The position numbers and the translations under genes are program-made. Under the pieces are notes generated by a model. That model saw only the letters and a list, made by a program, of their open reading frames with translations, did no database searches and was not told the origin of the DNA. A stretch of DNA of 64,000 nucleotides from JAGXLC01 sp964461045. GTDB taxonomy: Bacteria; Bacteroidota; Bacteroidia; Bacteroidales; UBA12077. Position 1 is the stretch's first letter; each line of letters starts with the position of its first letter. Shown here piece by piece: positions 42,075-51,100 of the stretch. Where the stretch lies: assembly GCA_964461045.1 (NCBI GenBank), contig CAYWSJ010000003.1:17368-81367 (forward strand), in the 5' to 3' direction.

Positions 42075-42551
42075 ATGAAAAAAATATTTTTTATAATCCT
42101 GGTCTTTCCCTTTTTATTTTCATTTTGTTCGAATAAACAGGATTTAGAAAAAGAAAGACAAGCTCTGCTTGAAACAGATAAGGCTTTTTCGAAAAGATCT
42201 GAGGAAGTGGGTAATCACCAGGCTTTTCTTGAATATGCAGCCCCGGAAGCGGTATTGCTTAAAAGAAATTATTCACCCATTGTTGGAAGAAGAGAAATCA
42301 GAGAACACTTTAGTAATCAGAGTGATTCCAGCTATACTCTCACATGGAACCCTTCTTATGCTAAATTGGCTGAATCAGGAGATATGGGATACACTTATGG
42401 TGTTTATACGCTCACGGCTAAAGAACCGGAGAAAAAGAAATATTATGGAACTTACGTTACCATTTGGGAGAAAAACAAGAAGGGAAACTGGAGATTTCTG
42501 CTGGATTCCGGTAATAGCGGAATACAAAACCAGGATAAAAAAGAAAATTAG
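42075..42551 (+). CDS. SnoaL/DUF4440-like lipoprotein
   Basis: This 158-residue protein has a lipoprotein signal MKKIFFIILVFPFLFSFC with the lipidated Cys at 18. The mature part matches the NTF2-like/DUF4440 fold: ERQALLETDKAFSKRSEEVG, then AFLEYAAPEAVLLKR, the PIVGRREIREHF segment and the strand-rich YTYGVYTLTAKEPEK and GTYVTIWEKNKKGNWRF. Such domains bind small ligands or act as ketosteroid isomerase-like enzymes. None of the usual catalytic residues can be assigned with confidence. It has its own -7 box and terminator. Confidence 0.85.
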   Translation: MKKIFFIILVFPFLFSFCSNKQDLEKERQALLETDKAFSKRSEEVGNHQAFLEYAAPEAVLLKRNYSPIVGRREIREHFSNQSDSSYTLTWNPSYAKLAESGDMGYTYGVYTLTAKEPEKKKYYGTYVTIWEKNKKGNWRFLLDSGNSGIQNQDKKEN

Positions 42552-42566
42552 ATATTCATATTAATA

Positions 42567-42589
42567 AAAAGCCCGGTTTTAGGGCTTTT
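42567..42589 (+). terminator. Hairpin terminator after the SnoaL-like gene
   Basis: AAAAGCCC (42567-42574) pairs with GGGCTTTT (42582-42589) around a 7-nt loop. Confidence 0.8.
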
Positions 42590-42614
42590 ACTGATAAGAT
42601 AAAAAAAATAAATA

Positions 42615-43628
42615 ATGAGTTTTAAAAATTTAAAAGATGCATTCTATGCATTCAACGATCTGAGGATACTTATTATAGGAGACGCAATGATTGACTCCTA
42701 TCTTTGGGGAGATGTAGAGAGAATATCACCAGAAGCACCTGTACCAGTAGTTTCCAGAACTGAAAAGGAAAGCAGGCTTGGTGGCGCGGCTAACGTCGCT
42801 ATTAATATTAAAGCGCTAGGGGCACAGCCTATACTGGCTTCAGTAATTGGAAATGATGATCGCGGACACCTTTTTAAGCAACTACTGACCAAAAGACAAA
42901 TGACCAAGCAAGGGATATTCGAATCAAACTCCCGCGTAACAACTATCAAAACCCGAATTATAAGTAATCACCAGCATCTTCTGCGTGTGGACGAAGAGGA
43001 AAATGAACCTCTTGACAAAGAGACTGAAACAGCTTTTCTTAACCACCTCCTCTACACGCTGGACCATGAAAAAGTTGACGCAATTATTTTTGAGGATTAT
43101 GACAAAGGAGCCATCACTCCGGTTATTATCGAAGGCATTGTGAATGAAGCTAATAAAAAAGGAATTCCTACCCTGGTTGACCCCAAGAAACGCAACTATA
43201 ATCATTATAAAAATGTTACGCTCTTTAAACCCAATTTTAAAGAACTCGTACAGGGACAAAACCTAACCATCAATAAAAAAGACAATGAAAAAATATTCCT
43301 GGCTACCCAGCTTATGCACAAGGAACAAAACATTGAGTGGATGATGGTAACGCTTTCAGAACATGGAGTTTTTATAAGCAATAAAGATACCTACAAACAA
43401 ACTCCGGCCAGAATAAGAGATATCTCGGATGTTTCAGGTGCGGGAGATACTGTAATAAGTATTGCCGGCGCTTGTCTGGCTGTAGGTCTGTCTCCCTGGA
43501 TAACAGCAGAATTAGCAAATATCGGAGGAGGACAGGTATGTGAAAGAGCAGGAGTTGTTCCGGTTGATAAAGAAAAATTACTTGAAGAAGCGTATGAGGC
43601 AGTTAAAATCGAATCCCCAATACAATAA
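42615..43628 (+). CDS. PfkB-family heptose kinase (HldE kinase-domain type)
   Basis: This 337-residue ribokinase-family protein resembles the kinase half of HldE/RfaE: LIIGDAMIDSYLWGDVERISPEAPVPV near the start, SRLGGAANVAINIKALGA near 52, and the catalytic DVSGAGDTVIS near 273 with the general-base Asp. The cytidylyltransferase half is absent, so it would need a separate partner for ADP-heptose. Bacteroidota commonly carry this as a stand-alone gene, often called rfaE1/hldA. It probably phosphorylates heptose 7-phosphate for LPS core, though another sugar is possible. Confidence 0.87.
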   Translation: MSFKNLKDAFYAFNDLRILIIGDAMIDSYLWGDVERISPEAPVPVVSRTEKESRLGGAANVAINIKALGAQPILASVIGNDDRGHLFKQLLTKRQMTKQGIFESNSRVTTIKTRIISNHQHLLRVDEEENEPLDKETETAFLNHLLYTLDHEKVDAIIFEDYDKGAITPVIIEGIVNEANKKGIPTLVDPKKRNYNHYKNVTLFKPNFKELVQGQNLTINKKDNEKIFLATQLMHKEQNIEWMMVTLSEHGVFISNKDTYKQTPARIRDISDVSGAGDTVISIAGACLAVGLSPWITAELANIGGGQVCERAGVVPVDKEKLLEEAYEAVKIESPIQ

Positions 43629-43651
43629 ATTCTGTTTGTGGCCCTGAAAAT

Positions 43652-43685
43652 TTATTAACTTTCCTTGTTAATAAATTGTTAATAA
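43652..43685. repeat. Three copies of GTTAATAA upstream of parA
   Basis: TTATTAAC (43652-43659) and two direct copies of GTTAATAA (43667-43674 and 43678-43685, 11 nt apart) lie between the heptose kinase and parA, about 60 nt before the parA -7 box. The helical-turn spacing suggests a protein-binding site. The protein is not known. Confidence 0.3.
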
Positions 43686-43744
43686 CTGCAAAAATATTGT
43701 TCACAAATCTTGTGGTAAAGTAAAATTTATCATCCATAAAATTG

Positions 43745-43752
43745 TATTTTTG
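43745..43752 (+). promoter_or_regulatory. -7 box (TATTTTTG) of the parA operon
   Basis: This is an exact TAnnTTTG match 52 nt before the parA ATG at 43805. The -33 region has no TTTG. Confidence 0.5.
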
Positions 43753-43804
43753 AGAGAGGCTAAAAGAAGCCTAAATTTAATTCAGTAACCACAAAATCAA
43801 TTAT

Positions 43805-44605
43805 ATGGGAAAAGTAATCGCTTTAGCAAATCAAAAAGGTGGAGTTGGAAAAACAACAACGGCAATAAATCTGGCAGCTAGCCTTGCTGTTCTTGAATAT
43901 AAAGTACTCATAGTAGATGCGGACCCACAGGCAAATGCTACTTCCGGAACAGGCTTCGATATACGTTCCATAAAAACAAGCATCTATGAATGTCTTACTG
44001 AAGACATTGATCCTAAAAACATCATTCTTCAAAGTGATACCGAAGGTCTGGATTTAATACCATCCCACATTGACCTTGTAGGGTCAGAGATTGAAATGCT
44101 GGATCAGCCAAATCGGGAATACATGTTGAAAAAGGTAGTTGACAAAGTAAGGGATGATTATGACTTTATACTCATTGATTGTTCCCCTTCCCTGGGATTA
44201 ATTACAGTAAATGCACTCACTGCTGCTGATTCTGTTATTATTCCGGTTCAGTGTGAATATTTTGCGCTTGAGGGATTGGGAAAACTGCTGAATACAGTAA
44301 AAATCATACAAAATCGTCTGAATACCGACCTGGAAATTGAAGGTTTCCTCCTGACAATGTATGATGCAAGATTAAGACTTTCAAACCAGGTAGTGGAAGA
44401 AGTTCGGAAGCATTTTCAGTCTATGGTCTTTGAAACAATTATTCAAAGAAACATCAAACTTGGAGAATCACCAAGTTATGGTAAACCCGTTGTAATGTAC
44501 GATGCCAAATCAAAAGGTGCTGTAAACCATCTTAACCTGGCTCGGGAATTACTTCAAAAAAATGACCAGACAAAGATTAAAAATGAAGACAAAGTAATGG
44601 AATAG
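43805..44605 (+). CDS. parA: Chromosome-partitioning ATPase ParA (Soj)
   Basis: ParA is the Walker-type ATPase that moves ParB-parS complexes over the nucleoid. The deviant Walker A motif KGGVGKTTT is at 11-19, the A-prime motif VLIVDADPQANATSG near 36 and Walker B ILIDCSPSLG near 120. The length of 266 residues is normal. It is followed by parB after 34 nt. The parA-parB-DUF5683-mltD order resembles a conserved Bacteroidota neighbourhood, by recollection. Confidence 0.97.
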   Translation: MGKVIALANQKGGVGKTTTAINLAASLAVLEYKVLIVDADPQANATSGTGFDIRSIKTSIYECLTEDIDPKNIILQSDTEGLDLIPSHIDLVGSEIEMLDQPNREYMLKKVVDKVRDDYDFILIDCSPSLGLITVNALTAADSVIIPVQCEYFALEGLGKLLNTVKIIQNRLNTDLEIEGFLLTMYDARLRLSNQVVEEVRKHFQSMVFETIIQRNIKLGESPSYGKPVVMYDAKSKGAVNHLNLARELLQKNDQTKIKNEDKVME

Positions 44606-44639
44606 TATAGATTATATTGGTAAACAAAATCCAACGAAA

Positions 44640-45515
44640 ATGGCAAAAAGAAATGCATTAGGAAAAGGGCTTGGAGCATTGATAGAAGACGCAGGAAATT
44701 CAGGAGATTTTTCCGGGGATACTGTTAATGAAATAAAGATTGACTCGATTGAAGTAAATCCTTTCCAGCCCAGAACAAATTTCAACGAAGAAGCACTCAA
44801 TGAATTAGCTGGCTCAATAAAGGAAATAGGTGTAATCCAGCCCATTACTGTAAGAAAAGTTGATGAAAATAAATATCAATTAATTACAGGAGAAAGAAGA
44901 TTCAGGGCTGCAAAAATTGCAAATCTGCACAAAATACCGGCTTTCATACGTACTGCTGATGACCAGGCTATGCTGGAAATGGCTCTCGTGGAAAACATCC
45001 AGAGAGAAGACCTGGATGCCATTGAAGTTGCCATCAGTTACCAGAGGCTGATAGAGGAATGCCAGTTAACCCAGGAGAAAATGAGTGAAAGAGTTGGCAA
45101 AAAAAGAGCCACCATATCAAATTATTTAAGATTACTGAAATTACCAGCTGAAATACAACTGGGAATACGTGATAAAAAAATCTCAATGGGCCATGCCAGA
45201 GCCCTGATAAATATAGACGATGAAGAAAAACAATTAAAAGCCTATTATCGTATTATTGATGAAGGACTCTCAGTGCGCAAAACAGAGGAAATCATCAGAG
45301 AACTAAACCAAAAAAGTACACCTAAAAAATCTACTCAAAAAAAGCAAGAGCTTCCTGAGGAATATCAACAGGTTAAAAAACACCTTTCAAATTTTCTGGA
45401 CACAAATATTGACTTTAAAAGAAGCGGAAACGGAAAAGGAAAAATTATTATTCCTTTTAAATCTGATGATGATCTTGAGAGAATTATGTCAATTCTTGGA
45501 CAGGAGGCAAAATAG
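44640..45515 (+). CDS. parB: Chromosome-partitioning protein ParB (Spo0J)
   Basis: ParB binds parS sites and slides as a CTP-dependent clamp. The start AKRNALGKGLGALIED is typical. The CTP-binding region is NPFQPRTNFNEEALNELAGSI and TGERRFRAAKIA, followed by ENIQREDLDAIEVA. The HTH is KMSERVGKKRATISNYLRLLKLP, read in parts, and a C-terminal dimerisation domain follows. The length is 291 residues. No parS-like palindrome was found in the window. A hairpin terminator lies downstream. Confidence 0.97.
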   Translation: MAKRNALGKGLGALIEDAGNSGDFSGDTVNEIKIDSIEVNPFQPRTNFNEEALNELAGSIKEIGVIQPITVRKVDENKYQLITGERRFRAAKIANLHKIPAFIRTADDQAMLEMALVENIQREDLDAIEVAISYQRLIEECQLTQEKMSERVGKKRATISNYLRLLKLPAEIQLGIRDKKISMGHARALINIDDEEKQLKAYYRIIDEGLSVRKTEEIIRELNQKSTPKKSTQKKQELPEEYQQVKKHLSNFLDTNIDFKRSGNGKGKIIIPFKSDDDLERIMSILGQEAK

Positions 45516-45554
45516 GAAATTCGATCACTCCTGAAATAATAGCTACAATAACTG

Positions 45555-45585
45555 ACCTGCCAGATGCATCCGGCAGGTTTTTTTT
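45555..45585 (+). terminator. Hairpin terminator after parB
   Basis: ACCTGCC (45555-45561) pairs with GGCAGGT (45572-45578) around a 10-nt loop and is followed by a run of T. The rest of the 357-nt parB-DUF5683 spacer (45586-45872) shows no gene or RNA that I can identify. Confidence 0.8.
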
Positions 45586-45872
45586 ATTCCTGATAAACTC
45601 AGTTCGTTTTAACAAAATAGTTTCTAAAAATATTATTAAAAGTACGCGTATTTATACCAAAAATGAGCATATTTGCGTTAGAAAATTTCAGGAAAAACGC
45701 AGCGCTGAAATAAAAAACTACTTGTAACGTGGGCTTGATATAATTACGAGCTTCTGTGGCCTGATATTAAAATAGTTATAGCTTTCAGCAAAGAGCTGTA
45801 AGAATATCAACCATATATTTATTCACCTTAAATCAAACATAGGTGCTTTTAATATTAGAGGATTAACCAGGT

Positions 45873-46466
45873 ATGAATAACAGTAAAAATAAAATGCTAA
45901 CTAAAATAGGCGGAATCATTATTATTTCAGCTATATTCTCTTTTCTTAGTATTTCCTCTTACGGACAAAACTCTTCTGATATAGAAATCAAGGACACAAT
46001 AAAAAAATCAGAACAAAAATTTAAAAAACATTCGCCCAAAAAGGCCAGCCTAATGTCTACATTCCTGCCGGGTTTAGGACAAATATATAATGACAAATAC
46101 TGGAAAGTGCCTGTGATCTATGCTGCCGAAGGAACCCTGCTGTATTTTTACCATTGGAATAATATACGTTATATCGAATACAACAAAGCCTATATTGATA
46201 TGGTAAATGGAAGGATATCAGACTACAAGGGTGTTACATCTGCAGAGCGCCTCAAACAAGCCAAAGATTATTACAGAAGATACAGAGACTTGAACATTAT
46301 TGGAATGTTTGCCGTTTATATCCTGAATATCATTGATGCATCAGTAGATGCTCATTTATATAATTTTGATGTAAGTAAGGATCTATCCTTAAAAATTCAA
46401 CCTGCAACAATATATACGGAAAATTCACAAACTTTTACTGGTATCAGTTGTTCTATTTCTTTTTAA
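45873..46466 (+). CDS. DUF5683 domain protein
   Basis: This 197-residue protein has an N-terminal signal or anchor (about 10-32, ending SSYGQ) and the DUF5683 region KHSPKKASLMSTFLPGLGQIYNDKYWKVPVIYA near residue 50, with two further hydrophobic segments (about 79-97 and 148-165). In Bacteroidota, DUF5683 genes are often found between parAB and a lytic transglycosylase, as here. The function is unknown; the ordered context suggests a role linked to cell-envelope growth or division. Confidence 0.87.
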   Translation: MNNSKNKMLTKIGGIIIISAIFSFLSISSYGQNSSDIEIKDTIKKSEQKFKKHSPKKASLMSTFLPGLGQIYNDKYWKVPVIYAAEGTLLYFYHWNNIRYIEYNKAYIDMVNGRISDYKGVTSAERLKQAKDYYRRYRDLNIIGMFAVYILNIIDASVDAHLYNFDVSKDLSLKIQPATIYTENSQTFTGISCSISF

Positions 46467-46502
46467 TATTTTATAATTTAGTCTTTTTAAAACTTTGAAT
46501 TT

Positions 46503-48038
46503 ATGAACCAATTAGCCCGGTTAACCATCATTTTTGCCTTGTTGATCGCAAACACAGGAATCTTAGCACAAGAGCCTGACCCAGAGCTGGAAACAAAAAA
46601 TATTGAAGAAAATTTCGATAAAAACCTTAGCGAAGTCCTTCATAACTGGTATCTTAAAAGTATGATAAAAGATACAACCCTTACTGCCACTCAGGATACC
46701 ACAATTCCAATATTTCCCGATTCAGTGTACCTAAAAAGGATTCAAAATATTCCTTCAGCAATAGAACTGAATTATAACAACATTGTACGCAATTTTATTC
46801 ATGTTTATTCTAAAAAAAGACGCGAAAGAGTAGAAATCATCCTGGGACTCTCCAACTACTATTTCCCCATATTTGAGAGGATATTTGATCAACATGAGCT
46901 TCCACATGAATTAAAATACCTGGCCATTATTGAATCGGCATTAAATCCAAGAGCTGTTTCACGCGCCGGTGCCACAGGAATATGGCAATTCATGTATGGC
47001 ACAGGAAGAATTTACGGTCTAACCATTAACTCTTTTGTTGATGAACGCCGCGATCCAATAAAGTCTACACAGGCTGCTGCTGAATATCTGAGCGACCTAT
47101 ACAACATTTTCGGGGAATGGGACCTGGCTATTGCTGCATATAACTGTGGCCCAAGAAACGTAAGCAAAGCTATATACAGAGCAGGAGGTAAGAAAAATTT
47201 CTGGGATATCTACTATTACCTGCCACGGGAAACCAGGGGATACTTTCCGGCATTTATTGCAGCCACTTACATTATGAATTACCATGAATTGCATAACATT
47301 CACCCGCGTCCAATCGATCTTCCTATGGTGACAGATACAATTCAAATCAATAAAAAACTGCACCTGAATCAAGTGGCCCAGGTACTCGGAATACCACAGG
47401 AGCAACTGGAAGATCTGAATCCACAATACCGGAAAAATATTATTCCTGCTGTAAATACAACCTTTTCACTAAAGATCCCTCTGGAAAAAACAAAGCAATT
47501 CATCAGCATGGAAGACTCAATTTATAACTATAAAAAAGAACACTTCTTTGAAGATAAAATCATTAAAAATCCTCGTAGCACAAGATATGTTCACCAGGCT
47601 CCACGAGGAAAAGCAAAGCTGTACTATCGCGTAAAACCCGGCGATAACCTTGGATACATAGCAGAATGGTACGATGTAAGAGCCTCTCAATTAAGATACT
47701 GGAACAACATAAGGGGTAACCTTATTCGGACAAACCAAAAACTTGTCGTGTATGTTCCAAAAAACAAAGTAAATTATTACAAACCTGTTAATTCATTGAG
47801 CTTTGAAAAAAAACAAAAACGCATCGGACAACCGGTTGAAAAAAAGAATACAGCTATCAAGAAATCAAAACCAAACGATAATTACATCTATTACAAAGTA
47901 AAAAATGGAGATACTTTGTGGGATATTGCAAAAAAATATCCGGGGGTAAGCCAAACCGACCTTATTAAGCTCAACGATCTAAACAACGCCAGAAATCTAA
48001 AGGTTGGACAGTATCTGAAGATCAAGAAAAAAACCTGA
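46503..48038 (+). CDS. mltD: MltD-like lytic murein transglycosylase with two LysM domains
   Basis: This 511-residue exported enzyme has a signal peptide (to about 22) and an SLT/lysozyme-like catalytic domain with E144 in AIIESALNP, then AGATGIWQFMYGTG and AAYNCGPRNV. Two LysM domains follow: YYRVKPGDNLGYIAEWY (about 374-418) and YYKVKNGDTLWDIAKKY (about 465-509). It cleaves peptidoglycan to 1,6-anhydro-muropeptides. No lipobox is seen, unlike E. coli MltD, so it is probably soluble or peptidoglycan-bound. The next genes are two SGNH proteins and an MBOAT, suggesting coordinated peptidoglycan modification. Confidence 0.95.
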   Translation: MNQLARLTIIFALLIANTGILAQEPDPELETKNIEENFDKNLSEVLHNWYLKSMIKDTTLTATQDTTIPIFPDSVYLKRIQNIPSAIELNYNNIVRNFIHVYSKKRRERVEIILGLSNYYFPIFERIFDQHELPHELKYLAIIESALNPRAVSRAGATGIWQFMYGTGRIYGLTINSFVDERRDPIKSTQAAAEYLSDLYNIFGEWDLAIAAYNCGPRNVSKAIYRAGGKKNFWDIYYYLPRETRGYFPAFIAATYIMNYHELHNIHPRPIDLPMVTDTIQINKKLHLNQVAQVLGIPQEQLEDLNPQYRKNIIPAVNTTFSLKIPLEKTKQFISMEDSIYNYKKEHFFEDKIIKNPRSTRYVHQAPRGKAKLYYRVKPGDNLGYIAEWYDVRASQLRYWNNIRGNLIRTNQKLVVYVPKNKVNYYKPVNSLSFEKKQKRIGQPVEKKNTAIKKSKPNDNYIYYKVKNGDTLWDIAKKYPGVSQTDLIKLNDLNNARNLKVGQYLKIKKKT

Positions 48039-48302
48039 TTAACCTAAAATTTTTACAGATTTATCAAAGCCGCTTAAGAATTAACCTTACTTTCTTCATA
48101 GATTAAAGTAAAAGTATTAATTTTAGGAAAATGGTTTTATGCCAATATGTATTGGGGACAATTAAATTTATCGATCAGGAATTAAATTTTTAACAGTAAA
48201 AATTCAATCAGAAACACAACTAAAAAAGGGAAATCTTAAATACGGCTGTTTTGTGAAAAGTGAAGGCATATTGGCAAATTATATAAACCAACAAACAGGC
48301 TG

Positions 48303-49856
48303 ATGAAACCATATAAAATAACACTTTTTTTGATCGCCTTCTTGCTTTCAATAGCATTACTTGCCTTTTTTATGCCCAAAAAAGGAATACAGCTTACTGA
48401 TGACATTCATCTTGACTTTCCTACATTAAAAGAGATATACCAAAAACCTGAAGATCAATACAAAGACATATCAGAGATTTTGAATCCTGTTATGGATAAA
48501 GGAGATAGCCTCGTTCTAAAACCTGACGAAAAGAAACAAGATAGTCTCCAGACAGATACTATAAAAAAAGACAGTATTGGCAGAGTTGAAAGAGATAAAG
48601 AGAAACAGGATACTATAAGATATCAAAAGCCAGAAACACAAAAAGCTGATCTTAACCGGAATTTACAATATCCCGGGGGAGACAAATCAATCCTATACCC
48701 ACTTTTCACTGCACTGAATGAAGAAACCAAAAACAAACTTATCAGAGTGCTTCACTATGGCGATTCTCAGATAGAGGGTGACCGAATCACCTCTTACCTC
48801 AGAAATGAAATGCAGAAAAAATTCGGTGGTACTGGTTTTGGGATGTTTCCTGCAAAATTGCCCTTTAATACTACTATCTCAATGAAATACGAAGCTTCCA
48901 AATCGTGGATTCGTTATACAACAAAAAACATAGGGAACTCCTCCCTTCCGCACAAGAAATTCGGGGTGCTCCTCTCCTTTTCAAAGTTTTCTCCGATTTA
49001 TAGCTCTTACCAGGGCCAGGTGTACGAGGCAAGCATAGAACTGGAAAAATCTCCAATTGGTTATGAAAGAAATGCAGAATTTAACAAATGTCGTATTTTC
49101 TATTCCAACAACGACAAACCTTTTATTGTTAAACTTTCCGAAGAAGGAGAGATAAACGATGCAGACATGATCCCTCCTACAAATCAGTTAAAAGATATCA
49201 CATGGACCGTCGACCCTGCATCAGATGAATACACCCTTCACTTTCAGGGGGTACACAGTCCGGATATTTATGGTATTTCTATGGAAAGCAATACGGGTGT
49301 GATGATCGATAACATACCCCTGAGAGGAAACAGTGGTACCGATTTCACAAAAACCAATATGAAGTTCTACAAAACCATGGTGAACAGTCTTAATGTGAAA
49401 ATGATCATTCTTCATTTTGGAGTAAACGTAGTCCCCATGATCAGAGAAAATTACAATTTCTACAAAAATTCCTTGTATAAACAGTTAATAGCATTAAAAA
49501 ATACAAATCCTGAATTAGCCATAATTGTCATGGGAGTATCTGATATGTCGAGAAAAGAAGGTAGCCGCTATGAGTCCTACCCTAATATCGAAAAGATCAG
49601 AAACGCACAAAAAAATGCAGCATTTAAAGCAGGTTGTGTTTTCTGGGATACCTATGAAGCGATGGGGGGTAAAAACAGCATGCCAAGCTGGGTATTTGCA
49701 GACCCTCCGCTGGCAAGAAAAGATTTTACTCATTTTACCTACAGAGGATCAAAAGTGATTGCTAAACTGTTTCACAAAGCTCTCATGAAGGACTATGAAG
49801 AATTCATGTTGATACAGCAGGAAACAACAACTGCTGCAAAACCCGACAGTTTATGA
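48303..49856 (+). CDS. SGNH-hydrolase-like exported protein (possible O-acetyltransferase or esterase)
   Basis: This 517-residue protein has an N-terminal hydrophobic anchor (about 7-24), a polar Lys/Asp/Gln-rich linker (60-120), then an SGNH domain. Block I is LHYGDSQIEG with S155 as nucleophile, the N block is LHFGVNVVPM near 370, and block V is DFTHFTYRG with D474/H477. The motif GDSQ, rather than GDSL, and the linker resemble PatB/AlgX-like O-acetylation enzymes. Its end overlaps the next SGNH gene by 4 nt (ATGA). Substrate (peptidoglycan or another glycan) is inferred from MBOAT and MltD nearby. Confidence 0.82.
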   Translation: MKPYKITLFLIAFLLSIALLAFFMPKKGIQLTDDIHLDFPTLKEIYQKPEDQYKDISEILNPVMDKGDSLVLKPDEKKQDSLQTDTIKKDSIGRVERDKEKQDTIRYQKPETQKADLNRNLQYPGGDKSILYPLFTALNEETKNKLIRVLHYGDSQIEGDRITSYLRNEMQKKFGGTGFGMFPAKLPFNTTISMKYEASKSWIRYTTKNIGNSSLPHKKFGVLLSFSKFSPIYSSYQGQVYEASIELEKSPIGYERNAEFNKCRIFYSNNDKPFIVKLSEEGEINDADMIPPTNQLKDITWTVDPASDEYTLHFQGVHSPDIYGISMESNTGVMIDNIPLRGNSGTDFTKTNMKFYKTMVNSLNVKMIILHFGVNVVPMIRENYNFYKNSLYKQLIALKNTNPELAIIVMGVSDMSRKEGSRYESYPNIEKIRNAQKNAAFKAGCVFWDTYEAMGGKNSMPSWVFADPPLARKDFTHFTYRGSKVIAKLFHKALMKDYEEFMLIQQETTTAAKPDSL

Positions 49857-51094
49857 AACAATCTATTTCCAAAGCTTTAATAATACTATTTCTGATAACC
49901 TGCATTTTTCAAACATCTCCTGCACAGTATAACTATTCTCAATATAAATTTTTAAATTTACCGGAAAACAAGTTCAAACATTTGAAAGATTCTACAAACT
50001 TTAATAAAGTAATGAATCAATTTCAAGCAATTTGCCTCGGCAAAAAAAAGCAGATTAATATTGTCCACATTGGGAATTCTCATATACAGGGAGGTTTTCT
50101 GACCAACGAACTAAAAACAAACTTTCATAACTATTTCTTAAATGACACAACGGCTCATGCAGGTTTTATTTTTCCTTACCAGGTAGCAAAAACCAACACA
50201 CCGGCCAACTATCGATCGGTAGCTACAGGAGAATGGAGCACTCATAAGGCTACAGAAGCGGATTCTTCATGCTTAATTGGAGCATCCGGAATCAGCATTT
50301 TTTCACATGATACTTCAGCAACAGTCAAGGTGAATCTCCAACAAGTAAACCCATTTAAAAACCCAGATTTCTCAACCATGAGAGTTCTTTGTGAAAACAC
50401 AGAAAATTCCTATAAAGTAGAATTTAGTCCGAATGCAAATAAAATTATTAAAGATTCACTGGGTTATCTTGTTCATTTTTCTGAATTGTCGGACTCAATT
50501 AAAATTTCAATCACTAAAAAAAATAACAAAGATTCTTCAAAATTTATTTTACACGGATTCATTCCGGGAAATTATTCTGCAATAAATTATTATGCCCTGG
50601 GAGTGAATGGAGCTAAAGCAGAATCCTATCTTAATTGTTCTCTTTTTCAGAAACATCTGGAAATTTTATCACCAAACTGGATTATCATCTCTCTTGGGAC
50701 AAATGAAGCTTACAACAGAAAATATAAAAAGGAACAGTTTACAAGACATCTCGGTGAACTGATAAACAAAATCAGGGAAATAAATCCAGAAGCATGGATC
50801 TTGCTAACTACCCCCGGAGATGCATTAAGAAGCGGCCGGCTAAAAAACTCCAATAATAAAATTGCCGGAAAAAATATCATCCATGTTGCTAAAAAACAAC
50901 ACTGCAGTTACTGGAATTTTTATAAAGTTATGGGGGGAGAAGGCTCGATTGAGAAATGGTCAGAAAATAAACTGACAGCCAGAGACAAGCTTCACTTAAA
51001 TAAAAAAGGCTATATCCTGAAAGCAAATTTATTTTTTGATGCTTTTCTTGAAACTTTGCTCCCACATCTGAAAGAACAAATCTCAAAAGAATAA
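49853..51094 (+). CDS. Second SGNH-hydrolase-like exported protein
   Basis: This 413-residue protein has a signal peptide (to about 24, ending SPAQ). The SGNH landmarks are IVHIGNSHIQGG with S76 (block I has Asn in place of the usual Asp), ISLGTNEAY near 283 as the N block, and DKLHLNKKG with D378/H381. Overlap with the previous gene and a 6-nt gap to the MBOAT gene make this a three-gene operon. It is likely a partner with complementary activity, for example transferase versus esterase. The assignment of the two roles is inference. Confidence 0.82.
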   Translation: MKQSISKALIILFLITCIFQTSPAQYNYSQYKFLNLPENKFKHLKDSTNFNKVMNQFQAICLGKKKQINIVHIGNSHIQGGFLTNELKTNFHNYFLNDTTAHAGFIFPYQVAKTNTPANYRSVATGEWSTHKATEADSSCLIGASGISIFSHDTSATVKVNLQQVNPFKNPDFSTMRVLCENTENSYKVEFSPNANKIIKDSLGYLVHFSELSDSIKISITKKNNKDSSKFILHGFIPGNYSAINYYALGVNGAKAESYLNCSLFQKHLEILSPNWIIISLGTNEAYNRKYKKEQFTRHLGELINKIREINPEAWILLTTPGDALRSGRLKNSNNKIAGKNIIHVAKKQHCSYWNFYKVMGGEGSIEKWSENKLTARDKLHLNKKGYILKANLFFDAFLETLLPHLKEQISKE

Positions 51095-51100
51095 GCCCGG

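Noticed and set aside
43629..43804. Possible replication origin near parAB
   Set aside because: AT-rich repeats are present, but no DnaA-box cluster (TTATNCACA-type) or dnaA/dnaN gene was seen, and parAB alone does not place an origin.
45586..45872. Structured RNA in the parB-DUF5683 spacer
   Set aside because: Some short inverted repeats exist but no consistent stem with a terminator or conserved riboswitch core was identified.
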